From NCBI RefSeq assembly GCF_013181195.1, contig NZ_SMZP01000009.1, positions 186,001 through 250,000 of the forward strand: 64,000 bases of DNA. The letters are read 5' to 3'. The notes beneath the pieces are model-generated. The model did not search any database, was not told the origin of the DNA, and saw only the letters and a program-made list of their open reading frames with translations. How positions within the stretch are numbered: position 1 is the first letter of the stretch; the number at the start of each line of letters is the position of its first letter. Made by a program: the position numbers and the translations under genes. The DNA comes from Caulobacter sp. RHG1 (GTDB taxonomy: Bacteria; Pseudomonadota; Alphaproteobacteria; Caulobacterales; Caulobacteraceae). Positions 42,522 through 51,313 of this stretch are shown piece by piece.

Positions 42522-44099
42522 TTAGCCGCGCCCCCACAGCCGTTCGTAGCGCCAGCCGGTCAGGTCCTCGACGATCTTCTTGGACTCTTCGGTCTCGGCC
42601 TCCGTCTCGCCGGCGCGCAGGCGCTCGACCTCGGTGACCAGCACCGCGTGGGTGCGGGCGTTGAGGCGGAACGACCACGAGGCGACCAGGCCCGCCAGCA
42701 TGACCAGAACCGGTCCGCCGACCATGACCAGCACCAGGGCGCGCACGGCCTCCGGCGTCTGGACGATCACCGCGCCGGGGTGGCTCTTGTCGGCGGCGAC
42801 GAAGCCGCCCAGGCCGATCAGGCTGGTGGTCAGCACGATCGCGCCGGACTGGGCGACCTTGCGGGTCAGGGTCATGACCCCGGCGAAGATGCCCTCGCGG
42901 CGCTGGCCGGTGACCGCCTCGTCGATGTCGGGCAGGTAGTTGTAGACGCTCCACGGCACGAAGTTCAGCGTCCCGCGGCCCAGGCCCGCCAGGACGATCG
43001 GCACGAACAGCCAGAACAGGACGCCCAGGCTCGCGCCGCCGCCGAACAGGTTGCCGCCCAGGGCCGACAGCCCTTCAGCGAAGCCCGCGGGCTTGATCAG
43101 GAAGAAGGCCAGGTACAGCGCCAGGGCCGCGCCGACGAAGCTGATGGCGATGCGATAGGCCACGACCGGGCCGGTGCGGATCACGACATTGACGGCGATC
43201 ATCACCGAGATCAGCTGGGCGACGTACATGGTCGTCATCAGCTGCGAGATCACCAGGGTCGCCCCCATCATCACCGTGGCCACGAACAGCGGGAAGGCGG
43301 TGTTGAAGATGTCCTGGCTGATGTAGCCGCCCAGATACAGCGACAGGTGCTGGCGGAACGCCTTGATCTTCAGGGTCGAGAACAGGTCGCGGAACATGTT
43401 GACCGGGATCATCGCCGCCTTGTTCCAGTCCATCGGCTCGGGCTGGATCAGCTTTTCGTCCTCGGTGTAGGGGCGCTCCCACGACAGGAAGACGACCAGG
43501 GTCACCACCAGGCTGAACAGCACGCCGAAGATGGCGGCCATGATCAGGAAGGTGTTGGGCGAGTCCTTGCCGCCGAAATTGTTGATGATCAGGGTCGGCA
43601 GATACGAGGCCAGGATCGCCGAGGTCTGGGCCACCATCATCCGAGCGCCGGCGAACTTGGCCTTTTCCTCGTACTTCTTGGTCATCTCCGCGGCCAGCGT
43701 CTCCCACGGGATCAAGAACATCGTGTAGACGAACTCGAAGAAGATGAACGTCACCAGATAGTAGGTGAAGGTCTGGCCGCTGACGAAGATCAGGGCGAAG
43801 GCCGGCAGCAGCGGGATGGTGGCGATCAGGAAGACCTTGCGCCGCCCGATCTTCCGCCCGATCCAGGTGTGGCGCAGGTTGTCGGAGATGTAGCCGATCA
43901 GCGGGCAGGTGATCGCTTCCAGGAGGCGCGGCAGGCCCAGGATCAGGCCTGCCTCGACCGGCGACAGCCCGCAGAAGGTGATGAAGAAATAGGCCAGCCA
44001 GCCGGTGATCACCGCCTGCGCGCCGGCCCCCAGCATGTCGCCGGAGCCCCAGCCCCAGTAGTTGATCCAGGTGGGCGTGCGGGTTTCCGGCGTGGCCAT
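42522..44099 (-). CDS. GPH-family sugar:cation symporter
   Basis: A 525-residue permease of the glycoside-pentoside-hexuronide (MelB-like) family. About twelve spans are seen, with the family cytoplasmic motif PLIGYISDNLRHTWIGRKIGRRK after the second and IPWETLAAEMTKKYEEKAKFAGARMMVAQ in the middle. A charged C-terminal tail follows. It is the last gene of the minus-strand rhamnose cluster. It probably imports L-rhamnose or an unsaturated rhamnogalacturonan disaccharide that GH105 then cleaves. Substrate is inferred from context only. Confidence 0.85.
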   Translation of the reverse strand: MATPETRTPTWINYWGWGSGDMLGAGAQAVITGWLAYFFITFCGLSPVEAGLILGLPRLLEAITCPLIGYISDNLRHTWIGRKIGRRKVFLIATIPLLPAFALIFVSGQTFTYYLVTFIFFEFVYTMFLIPWETLAAEMTKKYEEKAKFAGARMMVAQTSAILASYLPTLIINNFGGKDSPNTFLIMAAIFGVLFSLVVTLVVFLSWERPYTEDEKLIQPEPMDWNKAAMIPVNMFRDLFSTLKIKAFRQHLSLYLGGYISQDIFNTAFPLFVATVMMGATLVISQLMTTMYVAQLISVMIAVNVVIRTGPVVAYRIAISFVGAALALYLAFFLIKPAGFAEGLSALGGNLFGGGASLGVLFWLFVPIVLAGLGRGTLNFVPWSVYNYLPDIDEAVTGQRREGIFAGVMTLTRKVAQSGAIVLTTSLIGLGGFVAADKSHPGAVIVQTPEAVRALVLVMVGGPVLVMLAGLVASWSFRLNARTHAVLVTEVERLRAGETEAETEESKKIVEDLTGWRYERLWGRG

Positions 44100-44182
44100 G
44101 TGCGTGTCTTTCCCTTCAAGGCGGGGTCTTCACGCCCCTTCACCGGTCCGTCCCCTTGGGCGGACCGGCTATGTGGTTGTTG

Positions 44183-45292
44183 TTAGATGAATGCCCGCTG
44201 GAACTCGCCGAGCGCCAGCATGGCCAGGGACTGGCCGTACGGCATCGAGGTCAGCGGGATGTCCTTGTAGCCCTGGATGGTGTCGAACACCGGGGTGCCG
44301 AACGAGACCTGCTGCAGCTCGCCCGCCTCATCGATATTGGCCAGCACGCCCTTGATGGCGCGGATGGCGACGGCCTCGTATTCCTTGCTGATGTAGCGCT
44401 TACGCACGGCCTTAAGGATCCCGTAGGCGAAGCCGGCCGTGGCCGAGGCTTCCAGATACGAGGTCTTGTCGTCGATGATCGTGTGCCACAGGCCGCTCTC
44501 GGCGTCCTGGAACTGGGCCAGGGCCTTGATCTGGGCTTCCAGCGCGTCGATCAGGAAGGCGCGCAGGCCGTCGCCCGGCTTGAGGTCCAGGAGCTCGATG
44601 AACTCCGGGATGGCGATCGTCACCCAGCAGTTCCCACGCGCCCACAGGGCGTCGGCGAAGTTGTGGCGGCCCTCGAAGGTCCAGCCGTGGAACCACAGGC
44701 CGGTCTTGCGGTCGGCCAGATACTTGATGTGGACCATGAACTGGCGCTTGGCCTCCTCGACGAAGTCGGGGCGGTCGAGCAGCAGGCCGATCTTGGCCAG
44801 CGGCAGCACGCTCATCATCAGCGTGTCGTCCCACAGTTGCTGCGGGTTCTCGCTGTTAAAGACGATGTGCTGGAAGCCGCCTTCCTCGGTGCGCGGACCC
44901 TCGTACATGACGTAGTCGGCCCAGGTCTCGAGATAGGGGATGTAGGTGTGGTCGCCGGTGGCCTCATAGAGATAGGCCAGGGTCAGGAACGGCGAGACCG
45001 TGTTGATGTTCTTGGTCGGGGTGCCGGCCTCGAAGCGGTCGGCGAACCATTGCGTCATGATGTCGAAGGCGCGCTCGTCGCCGTGCATCTCGTACTGCTT
45101 CCACAGGCCGTAGAGGCCCACGCCGTGGGTCCATTCCCAGTCGTTCCAGCCTTTGGTGTCGATGACGCGGCCGTCGTCCAGGCGCAGCAGGAACTCGCCG
45201 GTCTCGTCGGTGATGTCGACGAGGTTGCTGATCAGCGAGGCGATCTTGGCCTTGATGTCCTTGGCGTCCAGGCCATGGGCGAGATTGGGCAC
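44183..45292 (-). CDS. Unsaturated rhamnogalacturonyl hydrolase, GH105 type
   Basis: A 369-residue (alpha/alpha)6-barrel hydrolase resembling YteR. It would remove the 4,5-unsaturated galacturonyl residue from rhamnogalacturonan lyase products, giving free L-rhamnose. Supporting segments are DWEWTHGVGLYGLW near residue 51, the DDTLMMSVLPLAKIG block with the catalytic Asp near residue 150, FHGWTFEGRHNFADALWARGNCW, and SYLEASATAGFAYGI. No signal peptide is seen, so it acts in the cytoplasm on imported disaccharide. The start is GTG 45292 with GGAG upstream. Confidence 0.9.
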   Translation of the reverse strand: MPNLAHGLDAKDIKAKIASLISNLVDITDETGEFLLRLDDGRVIDTKGWNDWEWTHGVGLYGLWKQYEMHGDERAFDIMTQWFADRFEAGTPTKNINTVSPFLTLAYLYEATGDHTYIPYLETWADYVMYEGPRTEEGGFQHIVFNSENPQQLWDDTLMMSVLPLAKIGLLLDRPDFVEEAKRQFMVHIKYLADRKTGLWFHGWTFEGRHNFADALWARGNCWVTIAIPEFIELLDLKPGDGLRAFLIDALEAQIKALAQFQDAESGLWHTIIDDKTSYLEASATAGFAYGILKAVRKRYISKEYEAVAIRAIKGVLANIDEAGELQQVSFGTPVFDTIQGYKDIPLTSMPYGQSLAMLALGEFQRAFI

Positions 45293-45350
45293 GGGGAAGT
45301 CTCCAGAGAAAGTCGGGTAGGGCGGCGCGCGGCCGCGTGTAGGGGGCGGA

Positions 45351-45686
45351 TCAGCCCGCGAAGTGGAAGACCGGCTTCAATGGCCACTCGACGGGCTTGT
45401 TGTCGGGATGGACCTCCATGAGGTCGGCCATGAAGTCCCACCAGCGCTTCATCACCGGCTGCAGCGGCAGGGCGTCCTTGTTGTGGTCAGGACGCAGGCG
45501 CAGCACGGCGAAGAGGCTCATGGTCTCTTCGTCCAGGAAGATCGAATAGTCGTAGATCCCGGCGCCGCGCAGGGCTTGCGCGAGATCAGGCCACAGTTCG
45601 TCGTGGCGGCGCTCGTACTCGGCGGCGACGCCGGCTTTGAGCTGCATGCGAAAGGCGAGGGGACGGTCCTCGGGCGTGGTGCTCAC
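45351..45686 (-). CDS. rhaM: L-rhamnose mutarotase
   Basis: A 111-residue dimeric alpha+beta barrel enzyme that interconverts the alpha and beta anomers of L-rhamnose. Diagnostic segments are LAFRMQLKAGVAAEYERRHDELWPDL, with the active-site His, and YSIFLDEETMSLFAVLRL. WWDFMADLMEVHPDNKPVEWPL ends the protein. The start is GTG 45686 preceded by an AGGAGG at ideal spacing. Length is typical (about 104-115). Its position inside the cluster is strong independent support that L-rhamnose is the substrate. Confidence 0.92.
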   Translation of the reverse strand: MSTTPEDRPLAFRMQLKAGVAAEYERRHDELWPDLAQALRGAGIYDYSIFLDEETMSLFAVLRLRPDHNKDALPLQPVMKRWWDFMADLMEVHPDNKPVEWPLKPVFHFAG

Positions 45687-45724
45687 AATGTCCTCCTGTA
45701 GGTGATTGTTTTTATTGTTCTTGT

Positions 45725-46633
45725 TTAGTGGGGCAGGCGGTAGATGCGCCGGGCGTTGCCGGCGAACAGGGCTTCGCGCTCTTCGTCGCTGAAGCCCGCC
45801 GTGATGGCGTCATAGGCCGCGTAGAAGGCGCCGAAGCTGCCGTGCACGCGCTCGACCGGGAAGTTGCTGGCGAACAGGCAGCGCTCGACGCCGAAGGTCT
45901 CGATGACCTGCAGCACAAAGGGCTTCAGGCTGACCGTACTCCACGACCGGTCGACCATGGCCAGGCCCGAGATCTTGCAGCTGACGTTCGGGCGCTGGGC
46001 CAGGACGGCCAGCCCCTCGCGCCACGCCGCCAAGCCCGCCTCGTCACGATCGGTCGGCATGCCGGCGTGATTGACGATCAGCGGGATGTCCGGATGGGCG
46101 TCGGCAAGCTCGGCGGCCACGGCCATCTGCGAGGCGTAGAGCTGCAGATCGAACGACAGGCCGTACTTGGCCAGCAGCGCGAAACCCGTCCTCCAACGGG
46201 CGTCGAGCAGCTTGTCAGAGGGACCGTAGGTCTTGGTCGGGTCCTCGTGCCAGTTGACGATCTGGCGGACGCCGCGAACGGCGGGGCGGGCGGCGTGGGC
46301 CGCTAGCATCGCCTCGACGTCCGGATCGTCCAGATTGGCGCCGGCGACGATGCCGGCCACCACGCCGCGCGTGTCGGCGATCTCCTGCAGCCAGTCGGTT
46401 TCCGACAGCTGGTCCTCAGGGGGCAGGCCGCATTCGACATGGACCGTCTGCACGACGTTCCAACCCTTGGCGTCGGCCAGATAGTCCGACAGGCCGTAGG
46501 ACTTGTAAGCGATCGACGTCATGTCGCCGGCCGGATTGTTCGGCAGCGGGGTGTCCTGGAGCCAGGCGTAGTAGTGCCGATCCAGATCCCACAGGTGCAT
46601 GTGGGGATCGACGATGGGGCCGGTGTACGCCAT
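45725..46633 (-). CDS. lra2: L-rhamnono-gamma-lactonase (amidohydrolase 2 family)
   Basis: A 302-residue TIM-barrel hydrolase of the COG3618 group. It would open L-rhamnono-1,4-lactone to L-rhamnonate, step 2 of the oxidative rhamnose pathway. The metal motif VDPHMHLWDL begins near residue 8, VNHAGMPTD follows mid-sequence, and FASNFPVERVHGSFG lies near the C-terminus. ATG 46633 is chosen; the frame is open to 46762. L-fuconolactonase is the close alternative, and the neighbouring rhamnose enzymes favour rhamnonolactone. Confidence 0.85.
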   Translation of the reverse strand: MAYTGPIVDPHMHLWDLDRHYYAWLQDTPLPNNPAGDMTSIAYKSYGLSDYLADAKGWNVVQTVHVECGLPPEDQLSETDWLQEIADTRGVVAGIVAGANLDDPDVEAMLAAHAARPAVRGVRQIVNWHEDPTKTYGPSDKLLDARWRTGFALLAKYGLSFDLQLYASQMAVAAELADAHPDIPLIVNHAGMPTDRDEAGLAAWREGLAVLAQRPNVSCKISGLAMVDRSWSTVSLKPFVLQVIETFGVERCLFASNFPVERVHGSFGAFYAAYDAITAGFSDEEREALFAGNARRIYRLPH

Positions 46634-46652
46634 GGCTCCAGGGTACCTTTTC

Positions 46653-47402
46653 TTAGAACGTCGTCCGGCCGCCGGAGGTGTCGAAGGTTGCAGCGGTGGT
46701 GAAGCTGCACTCCTCTGACGCCATGAAGCAGACCATCGCAGTGCTCTCGTGGATCTCGCCAAGGCGACCCATCGGGATCTTGCCCCGCATGTAGTCGACC
46801 TGGCTCTGCGGCAGCTGGGCCAGGATCGGGCTTTCGAAGGTGGCGGGGGTCAGGGCGTTGGCGATCACGCCCTTGCCGGCCAGTTCCTTGCCCAGCGACT
46901 TGGTCAGGCCGATCACGCCGGCCTTCGACGCCGAATAGGCGCTGGCGTTGGGGTTGCCTTCCTTGCCGGCCACCGAAGCGACGTTGACAATGCGGCCATA
47001 ACCGGCGGCCAGCATGTGCGGCACCACTTCACGGCAGCAGTAGAACAGGCCGTTCAGGTTGATGTCGATCACGCGCTTCCAGCTGTCGAGCGGGAACTCG
47101 TGCACCGGAACGGTAGCGCCGGTGATGCCGGCCGAATTGACCAGAACGTCGATCTTGCCCAGGGCCTCCAGGCTGGCCTTCGTGGCCGCAGCCACCGCAG
47201 CCTGGTCCGAGACGTCGAGGGCGTAGGTGAAGCTGGCGCCCACCTCCTCGGCGGCTTCCTTCAGCGCGTCGGCGTTCAGGTCCCACAGGGCGACCTTGGC
47301 GCCTTCGGCGACCAGACGCTTGGCGGTGTCCTTGCCCAGCCCCGAGGCGCCGCCGGTGATCACGGCCGTGCGGCCGGCGAAACGATCTGCGTAGACGCTC
47401 AC
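46653..47402 (-). CDS. lra5: 2-keto-3-deoxy-L-rhamnonate 4-dehydrogenase (SDR)
   Basis: A 249-residue SDR. TGGASGLG begins the cofactor domain, NSAG is near residue 88, and the catalytic Tyr-x3-Lys is in AYSASK. It would oxidise L-KDR to 2,4-diketo-3-deoxy-L-rhamnonate with NAD+. This assignment rests on the adjacent hydrolase, whose substrate is the product of this step, and on the lack of an LRA4-type aldolase. Start is GTG 47402, overlapping the hydrolase stop (GTGA). A 2-keto-3-deoxy-L-fuconate dehydrogenase is the closest alternative. Confidence 0.82.
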   Translation of the reverse strand: MSVYADRFAGRTAVITGGASGLGKDTAKRLVAEGAKVALWDLNADALKEAAEEVGASFTYALDVSDQAAVAAATKASLEALGKIDVLVNSAGITGATVPVHEFPLDSWKRVIDINLNGLFYCCREVVPHMLAAGYGRIVNVASVAGKEGNPNASAYSASKAGVIGLTKSLGKELAGKGVIANALTPATFESPILAQLPQSQVDYMRGKIPMGRLGEIHESTAMVCFMASEECSFTTAATFDTSGGRTTF

Positions 47403-48262
47403 TGGACGCCGTCCTTCGACCAGGCCACGACGATCTGGCGCTGTTCACCCAGCTTCTCGATGCCCAGGCGGATCTCGTCGCCAGCCTTCAGATAGACGGG
47501 CGAGGGCTTCTGGCCCATGCCGACGCCGGGCGGGGTGCCGGTGGTGATCAGGTCGCCCGGTTCCAGCGTCATGAACTCGCTGATGTACGAAACCAGCTTG
47601 CTGATCGGAAAGATCATGGTCTTGGACGAGCCGTCCTGCTTGCGGGCGCCGTTGACGTCCAGCCACATGCCCAGGTTCTGCGGATCGCCGACCTCGTCCG
47701 AGGTGACCAGCCAGGGGCCCACGGGGCCAAAGGTGTCGCAGCCCTTGCCCTTGTCCCAGGTGCCGCCGCGCTCGATCTGGAAGGCGCGTTCCGACACGTC
47801 GTTGATCAGGACGTAGCCGGCGACGTGGTCGAGGGCTTCTTCCTCGGTGACGTACGAGGCGCGCGAACCGATCACGACGCCCAGCTCGACTTCCCAGTCG
47901 GTCTTTTCCGAACCGCGCGGGATCATCACGTTGTCGTTCGGACCGGTCAGGCAGCTGACGGCCTTGGTGAACAGCACCGGCTCCTCGGGGATCGGCAGGT
48001 TCGACTCGGCGGCGTGGTCGGCGAAGTTCAGGCCCACGGCGATGAACTTGCTGACGCCGTTGACCGGCACGCCGTAGCGGGACGAGCCTTCGACCACCGG
48101 CAGGGTGGACGGGTCGATGGCGGCCAGGGCCTTCAGGCTGGCCGGCGACAGCTGGGCGCCGGTGATGTCGGCCACGTGGCTCGACAGGTCGCGGATCTGA
48201 CCTTCAGCATCGAGCAGGCCGGGCTTCTCGGACCCCTTGGGGCCGTAGCGGAGCAGTTTCAT
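47399..48262 (-). CDS. lra6: 2,4-diketo-3-deoxy-L-rhamnonate hydrolase (FAH family)
   Basis: A 287-residue fumarylacetoacetate-hydrolase-family protein. It would cleave 2,4-diketo-3-deoxy-L-rhamnonate into pyruvate and L-lactate. Family motifs are present: VGLNFADHAAESN near residue 75, the metal-ligand region DWEVELGVVIG with its acidic residues, and TTGTPPGVGMGQ near residue 243. In other organisms (for example Sphingomonas) this family member completes the non-phosphorylative rhamnose route. It overlaps lra5 by 4 bases, giving consecutive catalytic steps in one transcript. Confidence 0.88.
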   Translation of the reverse strand: MKLLRYGPKGSEKPGLLDAEGQIRDLSSHVADITGAQLSPASLKALAAIDPSTLPVVEGSSRYGVPVNGVSKFIAVGLNFADHAAESNLPIPEEPVLFTKAVSCLTGPNDNVMIPRGSEKTDWEVELGVVIGSRASYVTEEEALDHVAGYVLINDVSERAFQIERGGTWDKGKGCDTFGPVGPWLVTSDEVGDPQNLGMWLDVNGARKQDGSSKTMIFPISKLVSYISEFMTLEPGDLITTGTPPGVGMGQKPSPVYLKAGDEIRLGIEKLGEQRQIVVAWSKDGVQ

Positions 48263-48283
48263 GGTTCTACGCTTTCAATGAGA

Positions 48284-49462
48284 TCAGCGGGCGTAAGGAC
48301 GGTGCAGACCGACCTCGCGATTGAGTTCGACGCCGAAGCCGGGGGCGTCGGAGAGCTTGAGCTTGCCGTTCACGGGCACGGGTTCGCCGATCAACTGCGG
48401 GTGGAACATCGGCACCACCTCGTCGGCCTTGGGGGCCATCATCAGGAACTCGGCGAACGGGCTGTTATGGCGCGTGATGACGAAGTGGTAGCTGTACACC
48501 GACGAGCCGTGCGGGATCATCATCACGCCCTTGCTGTCGGCCAGGTTGGCGATCTTGATCAGTTCGGTGACGCCGCCGCACCAGCCCACGTCCGGCTGGA
48601 TGATGTCGCAGCATTCCATCTCCAGCAGCATGCGGAAGCCCCAGCGGGTGGCTTCGTGCTCGCCGGTGGTGACCAGCATGCCCTTGGGCGCGTTCTTCTT
48701 CAGGTCGCGATAGCCCCAGTAGTCGTCGGGGCTGAGGGCTTCCTCGATCCACTTCAGGCCATACTCGTGGGCCTTGTGGGCCAGCTTGGTGGCGTAGTTG
48801 AGGTCCAGCGACATCCAGCAGTCGAACATCAGCCAGAAGTCCTCGCCACAGCGCTCGCGCATGGTGGCCAGTTCCTCGATGTTCTTGCGCAGGCCTTCCT
48901 CGCCCTCGGCCGGGCCGTGGTGCAGGGGCATCTTGCCGCCGATGAAGCCCATTTCCTTGGCCAGGTCCGGGCGCGCGCCCGTGGCGTAGAAGGTCAGCTC
49001 GTCGCGGACCTTGCCGCCCAGCAGGGCGTAGACCGGCTCCTGGCGCAGCTTGCCCAGCAGGTCGTACAGGGCCAGGTCGACGCCCGAGATGGCGTTCACC
49101 ACCAAGCCCTTGCGGCCGTAGTACTGGGTCGAGAAATACATCTGGTCCCAGATCTTCTCGACCTCGGTCGGGTCGCGGCCCTCCAGGAAGCGGGACAGGT
49201 GCTTTTCGACGATATAGGCGGCCGGCTCGCCGCCGGTGGTCACCGCGAAGCCGATCGTGCCGTCGGCGGCTTCGATCTCGACCACGAGAGTGCCCAGCAC
49301 GTTGATGCCGAAGCTCTGGCGGCTCTGGCGATATTCCGGATAGCGCGACATCGGCGTGGCGATGTGGTCGTCGATCCAGTGGCCGTCGCCCTGGTCATGA
49401 TAGTCGGCGCCGCCGCCCCGGACCACGAAGGCGCGAACATGCTTGATGACCGGAAACGCCAT
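48284..49462 (-). CDS. rhmD: L-rhamnonate dehydratase (enolase superfamily)
   Basis: A 392-residue dehydratase converting L-rhamnonate to 2-keto-3-deoxy-L-rhamnonate (EC 4.2.1.90; LRA3). The Mg ligands are visible as Asp in WLMFDCWMSL, Glu in KWIEEALSPDD and Glu in TTGEHEATRWGF. The catalytic His is in MMIPHGSSVYSYH, the pattern of rhamnonate dehydratases. ATG 49462 is used; the frame opens at 49516. It is the first gene of the minus-strand operon (rhmD-lra6-lra5-lra2-rhaM-GH105-GPH), and a 20-bp palindrome sits in its leader. Confidence 0.93.
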   Translation of the reverse strand: MAFPVIKHVRAFVVRGGGADYHDQGDGHWIDDHIATPMSRYPEYRQSRQSFGINVLGTLVVEIEAADGTIGFAVTTGGEPAAYIVEKHLSRFLEGRDPTEVEKIWDQMYFSTQYYGRKGLVVNAISGVDLALYDLLGKLRQEPVYALLGGKVRDELTFYATGARPDLAKEMGFIGGKMPLHHGPAEGEEGLRKNIEELATMRERCGEDFWLMFDCWMSLDLNYATKLAHKAHEYGLKWIEEALSPDDYWGYRDLKKNAPKGMLVTTGEHEATRWGFRMLLEMECCDIIQPDVGWCGGVTELIKIANLADSKGVMMIPHGSSVYSYHFVITRHNSPFAEFLMMAPKADEVVPMFHPQLIGEPVPVNGKLKLSDAPGFGVELNREVGLHRPYAR

Positions 49463-49720
49463 GGGCGACGAGGCTCCAACCTTATGGACGTCGCCTCGAG
49501 GCGACGTTCGGGACAAGGAGAGGCGCGAGCAGGGCGGACCGCTCCGCCATGTCCTGGCGCCGCCGCTCGGCCGCGCCTACCTCCCCAACACAACCTGTGA
49601 CACGCTATCGCTGGGTGTCGGCCAACGTTTAGAGTCGGCGTCTGTCCGCTTGCGTTGCGTTCCACAATATGAGAGGTAGTGCTACAAAATGAAACGATCA
49701 GCGTCAAGGGGACGGAACGG
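49463..49720. promoter_or_regulatory. Divergent control region of the rhamnose cluster
   Basis: 258 bases between rhmD (minus) and the IclR gene (plus). It contains a perfect 20-bp palindrome at 49488-49507 in the rhmD leader and an IclR-like imperfect dyad GTTCCACAATATGAGA at 49659-49674. A similar sequence occurs ahead of the pectinolytic operon at 57805. GTTCCA and TGAAAC half-sites also flank the 49679 region. I infer that the IclR protein controls both operons from here. Confidence 0.5.
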
Positions 49721-50524
49721 GTGAGCGCCGCCGATAGCAATGACGACACCGCGGTGGCCAAGACTCCTAGCGGCAGCCAGACCCTGTTTCGGGGCCTCGA
49801 CCTGCTGGACGTGGTTGCGGAATCTGGGACGATCGCACTGCCGGCCCTGGCCAAGCAGCTGGGTCTGACGCGCAGCACCACCCACCGCCTGGCCACGGCC
49901 CTGGTCGAGCGCCGACTGCTCTCGCAGGCCCCGCGCGAAGGCTACAGCCTGGGCTCCAAGCTCCTGGAGCTTGGCTATCTGGCTAGCCAGCAAATGGACT
50001 TGCCGCGCGTGGCGCGCCCACATCTGGAAAAGCTGTGGGACGACACCGAGGACACCGTCCACCTGGGCGTTCTGGACGCCGACCGGGCGCTTTATCTCGA
50101 CAAGCTGACCGGCCGTCGCCGGATCAACATCAGCTCGCGCGTCGGCGACCGCCAGCCGGTCCGCTCGACGGGCCTGGGCAAGGCCCTGGTGCTGGATGAC
50201 GACGAGGAGCGCTGGCGCTCGCTGTACCGCTCGGAAGGCCCGCCGGCCCCGGGCGCGCCGGACGAGAAGCGCTGGATGGAATGGATGCGCGACTACGCCA
50301 AGCGCGGCGTGGCCTTCGACATGGAAGAGAACGAAGACCGCATCCGCTGCGTGGCCGCCCCGATCCGGGGGGCGTCGGGCCAGATCGTCGGGGCCATCAG
50401 CGTTTCGGGCGCGGCCCAGTACATGGACGACGAGCGCCTCGCCGCGCTGGTCGACGACGTCCGCGACACGGCCAATGCGATCGGCCGCGACCTGGGTTGG
50501 AACGGCAAGCGGCTAGCCCGCTAG
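49721..50524 (+). CDS. IclR family transcriptional regulator
   Basis: A 267-residue regulator. The N-terminal winged helix reads LFRGLDLLDVVAESGTIALPALAKQLGLTRSTTHRLATALVERRLL. The C-terminal effector domain includes VHLGVLDADRALYLDKLTGR, RQPVRSTGLGKALV and VAAPIRGASGQIVGAISVSG. Start is GTG 49721, preceded by AAGGGG at good spacing; a GTG at 49679 is the alternative. It heads the plus-strand operon with rhamnose dehydrogenase, L-lactate dehydrogenase and an acetylesterase. The likely effector is L-rhamnose or a keto-deoxy sugar acid. Confidence 0.92.
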   Translation: MSAADSNDDTAVAKTPSGSQTLFRGLDLLDVVAESGTIALPALAKQLGLTRSTTHRLATALVERRLLSQAPREGYSLGSKLLELGYLASQQMDLPRVARPHLEKLWDDTEDTVHLGVLDADRALYLDKLTGRRRINISSRVGDRQPVRSTGLGKALVLDDDEERWRSLYRSEGPPAPGAPDEKRWMEWMRDYAKRGVAFDMEENEDRIRCVAAPIRGASGQIVGAISVSGAAQYMDDERLAALVDDVRDTANAIGRDLGWNGKRLAR

Positions 50525-50547
50525 AGCTTACAAAGTAGAGGTAGGAA

Positions 50548-51309
50548 ATGCTGCTGAAGGACAAGGTGGTGCTGGTGACCGGCGCCTCGCAGGGGATCGG
50601 CAAGGCGGCCGCGATCGGCTGCGCCCAGCACGGCGCGGACGTGGCGATCAACTACCACTCCGACGAAGCCGGGGCCGCCGACGCGGTCGCCCAGATCGAA
50701 GCTCTGGGCCGTCGCGCCATCGCCATCAAGGGCGACGTGGCGAATGTCGAGACCGCCACGTCCTTCGTGCAGGCCGCCGTCGACGCGTTCGGCAAGGTCG
50801 ATGTGTTCGTCAACAACGCCGGCATCTGCCCCTTCCATGCCTTCCTCGACATGCCCCCTGAGGTCATGGAGCGGACGATGAAGGTCAATCTGTTCGGCGC
50901 CTACTACATGGTCCAGGCCGCAGCCAATCAGATGGTGAAGCAGGGGAACGGCGGCGCGATCATCGCGGTGTCGTCGATCAGCGCCCTGGTCGGCGGCGGC
51001 ATGCAGACCCATTACACCCCGACCAAGGCCGGCGTGCACAGCCTGATGCAGTCGACCGCCATCGCGCTGGGCAAGTACGGCATCCGCTGCAACTCGGTGC
51101 TGCCGGGCACCATCGAGACGGCGATCAACAAGGACGACCTAGCCGACGTCGCCAAGCGCGAATACATGGCTGGCCGTATTCCGCTGGGCCGCCTGGGCGA
51201 GCCCGACGACCTGGCCGGGCCTATCGTGTTCCTGGCCTCGGACCTGGCCAAGTACGTGACCGGCGCGGCGCTGCTGGTCGACGGCGGCGCCTTCGTGAAC
51301 CTGCAGTAG
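50548..51309 (+). CDS. lra1: L-rhamnose 1-dehydrogenase (SDR)
   Basis: A 253-residue SDR that would oxidise L-rhamnose to L-rhamnono-1,4-lactone, step 1 of the pathway. VTGASQGIGKA forms the cofactor loop, NNAG is near residue 91, and SSISALVGG with YTPTK supplies Ser, Tyr and Lys. The C-terminus TGAALLVDGGAFVNLQ matches the rhamnose/glucose dehydrogenase-like group. GAGGTAGG precedes ATG 50548. No other gene in the cluster could supply this activity, which supports the assignment. Confidence 0.87.
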   Translation: MLLKDKVVLVTGASQGIGKAAAIGCAQHGADVAINYHSDEAGAADAVAQIEALGRRAIAIKGDVANVETATSFVQAAVDAFGKVDVFVNNAGICPFHAFLDMPPEVMERTMKVNLFGAYYMVQAAANQMVKQGNGGAIIAVSSISALVGGGMQTHYTPTKAGVHSLMQSTAIALGKYGIRCNSVLPGTIETAINKDDLADVAKREYMAGRIPLGRLGEPDDLAGPIVFLASDLAKYVTGAALLVDGGAFVNLQ

Positions 51310-51313
51310 TCCG

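Noticed and set aside
44108..44180. CCGGTCCG/CGGACCGG hairpin after the GH105 gene as an intrinsic terminator
   Set aside because: The stem is good but no T-run follows on the minus strand, and the GPH gene continues in the same direction, so transcription probably reads through.
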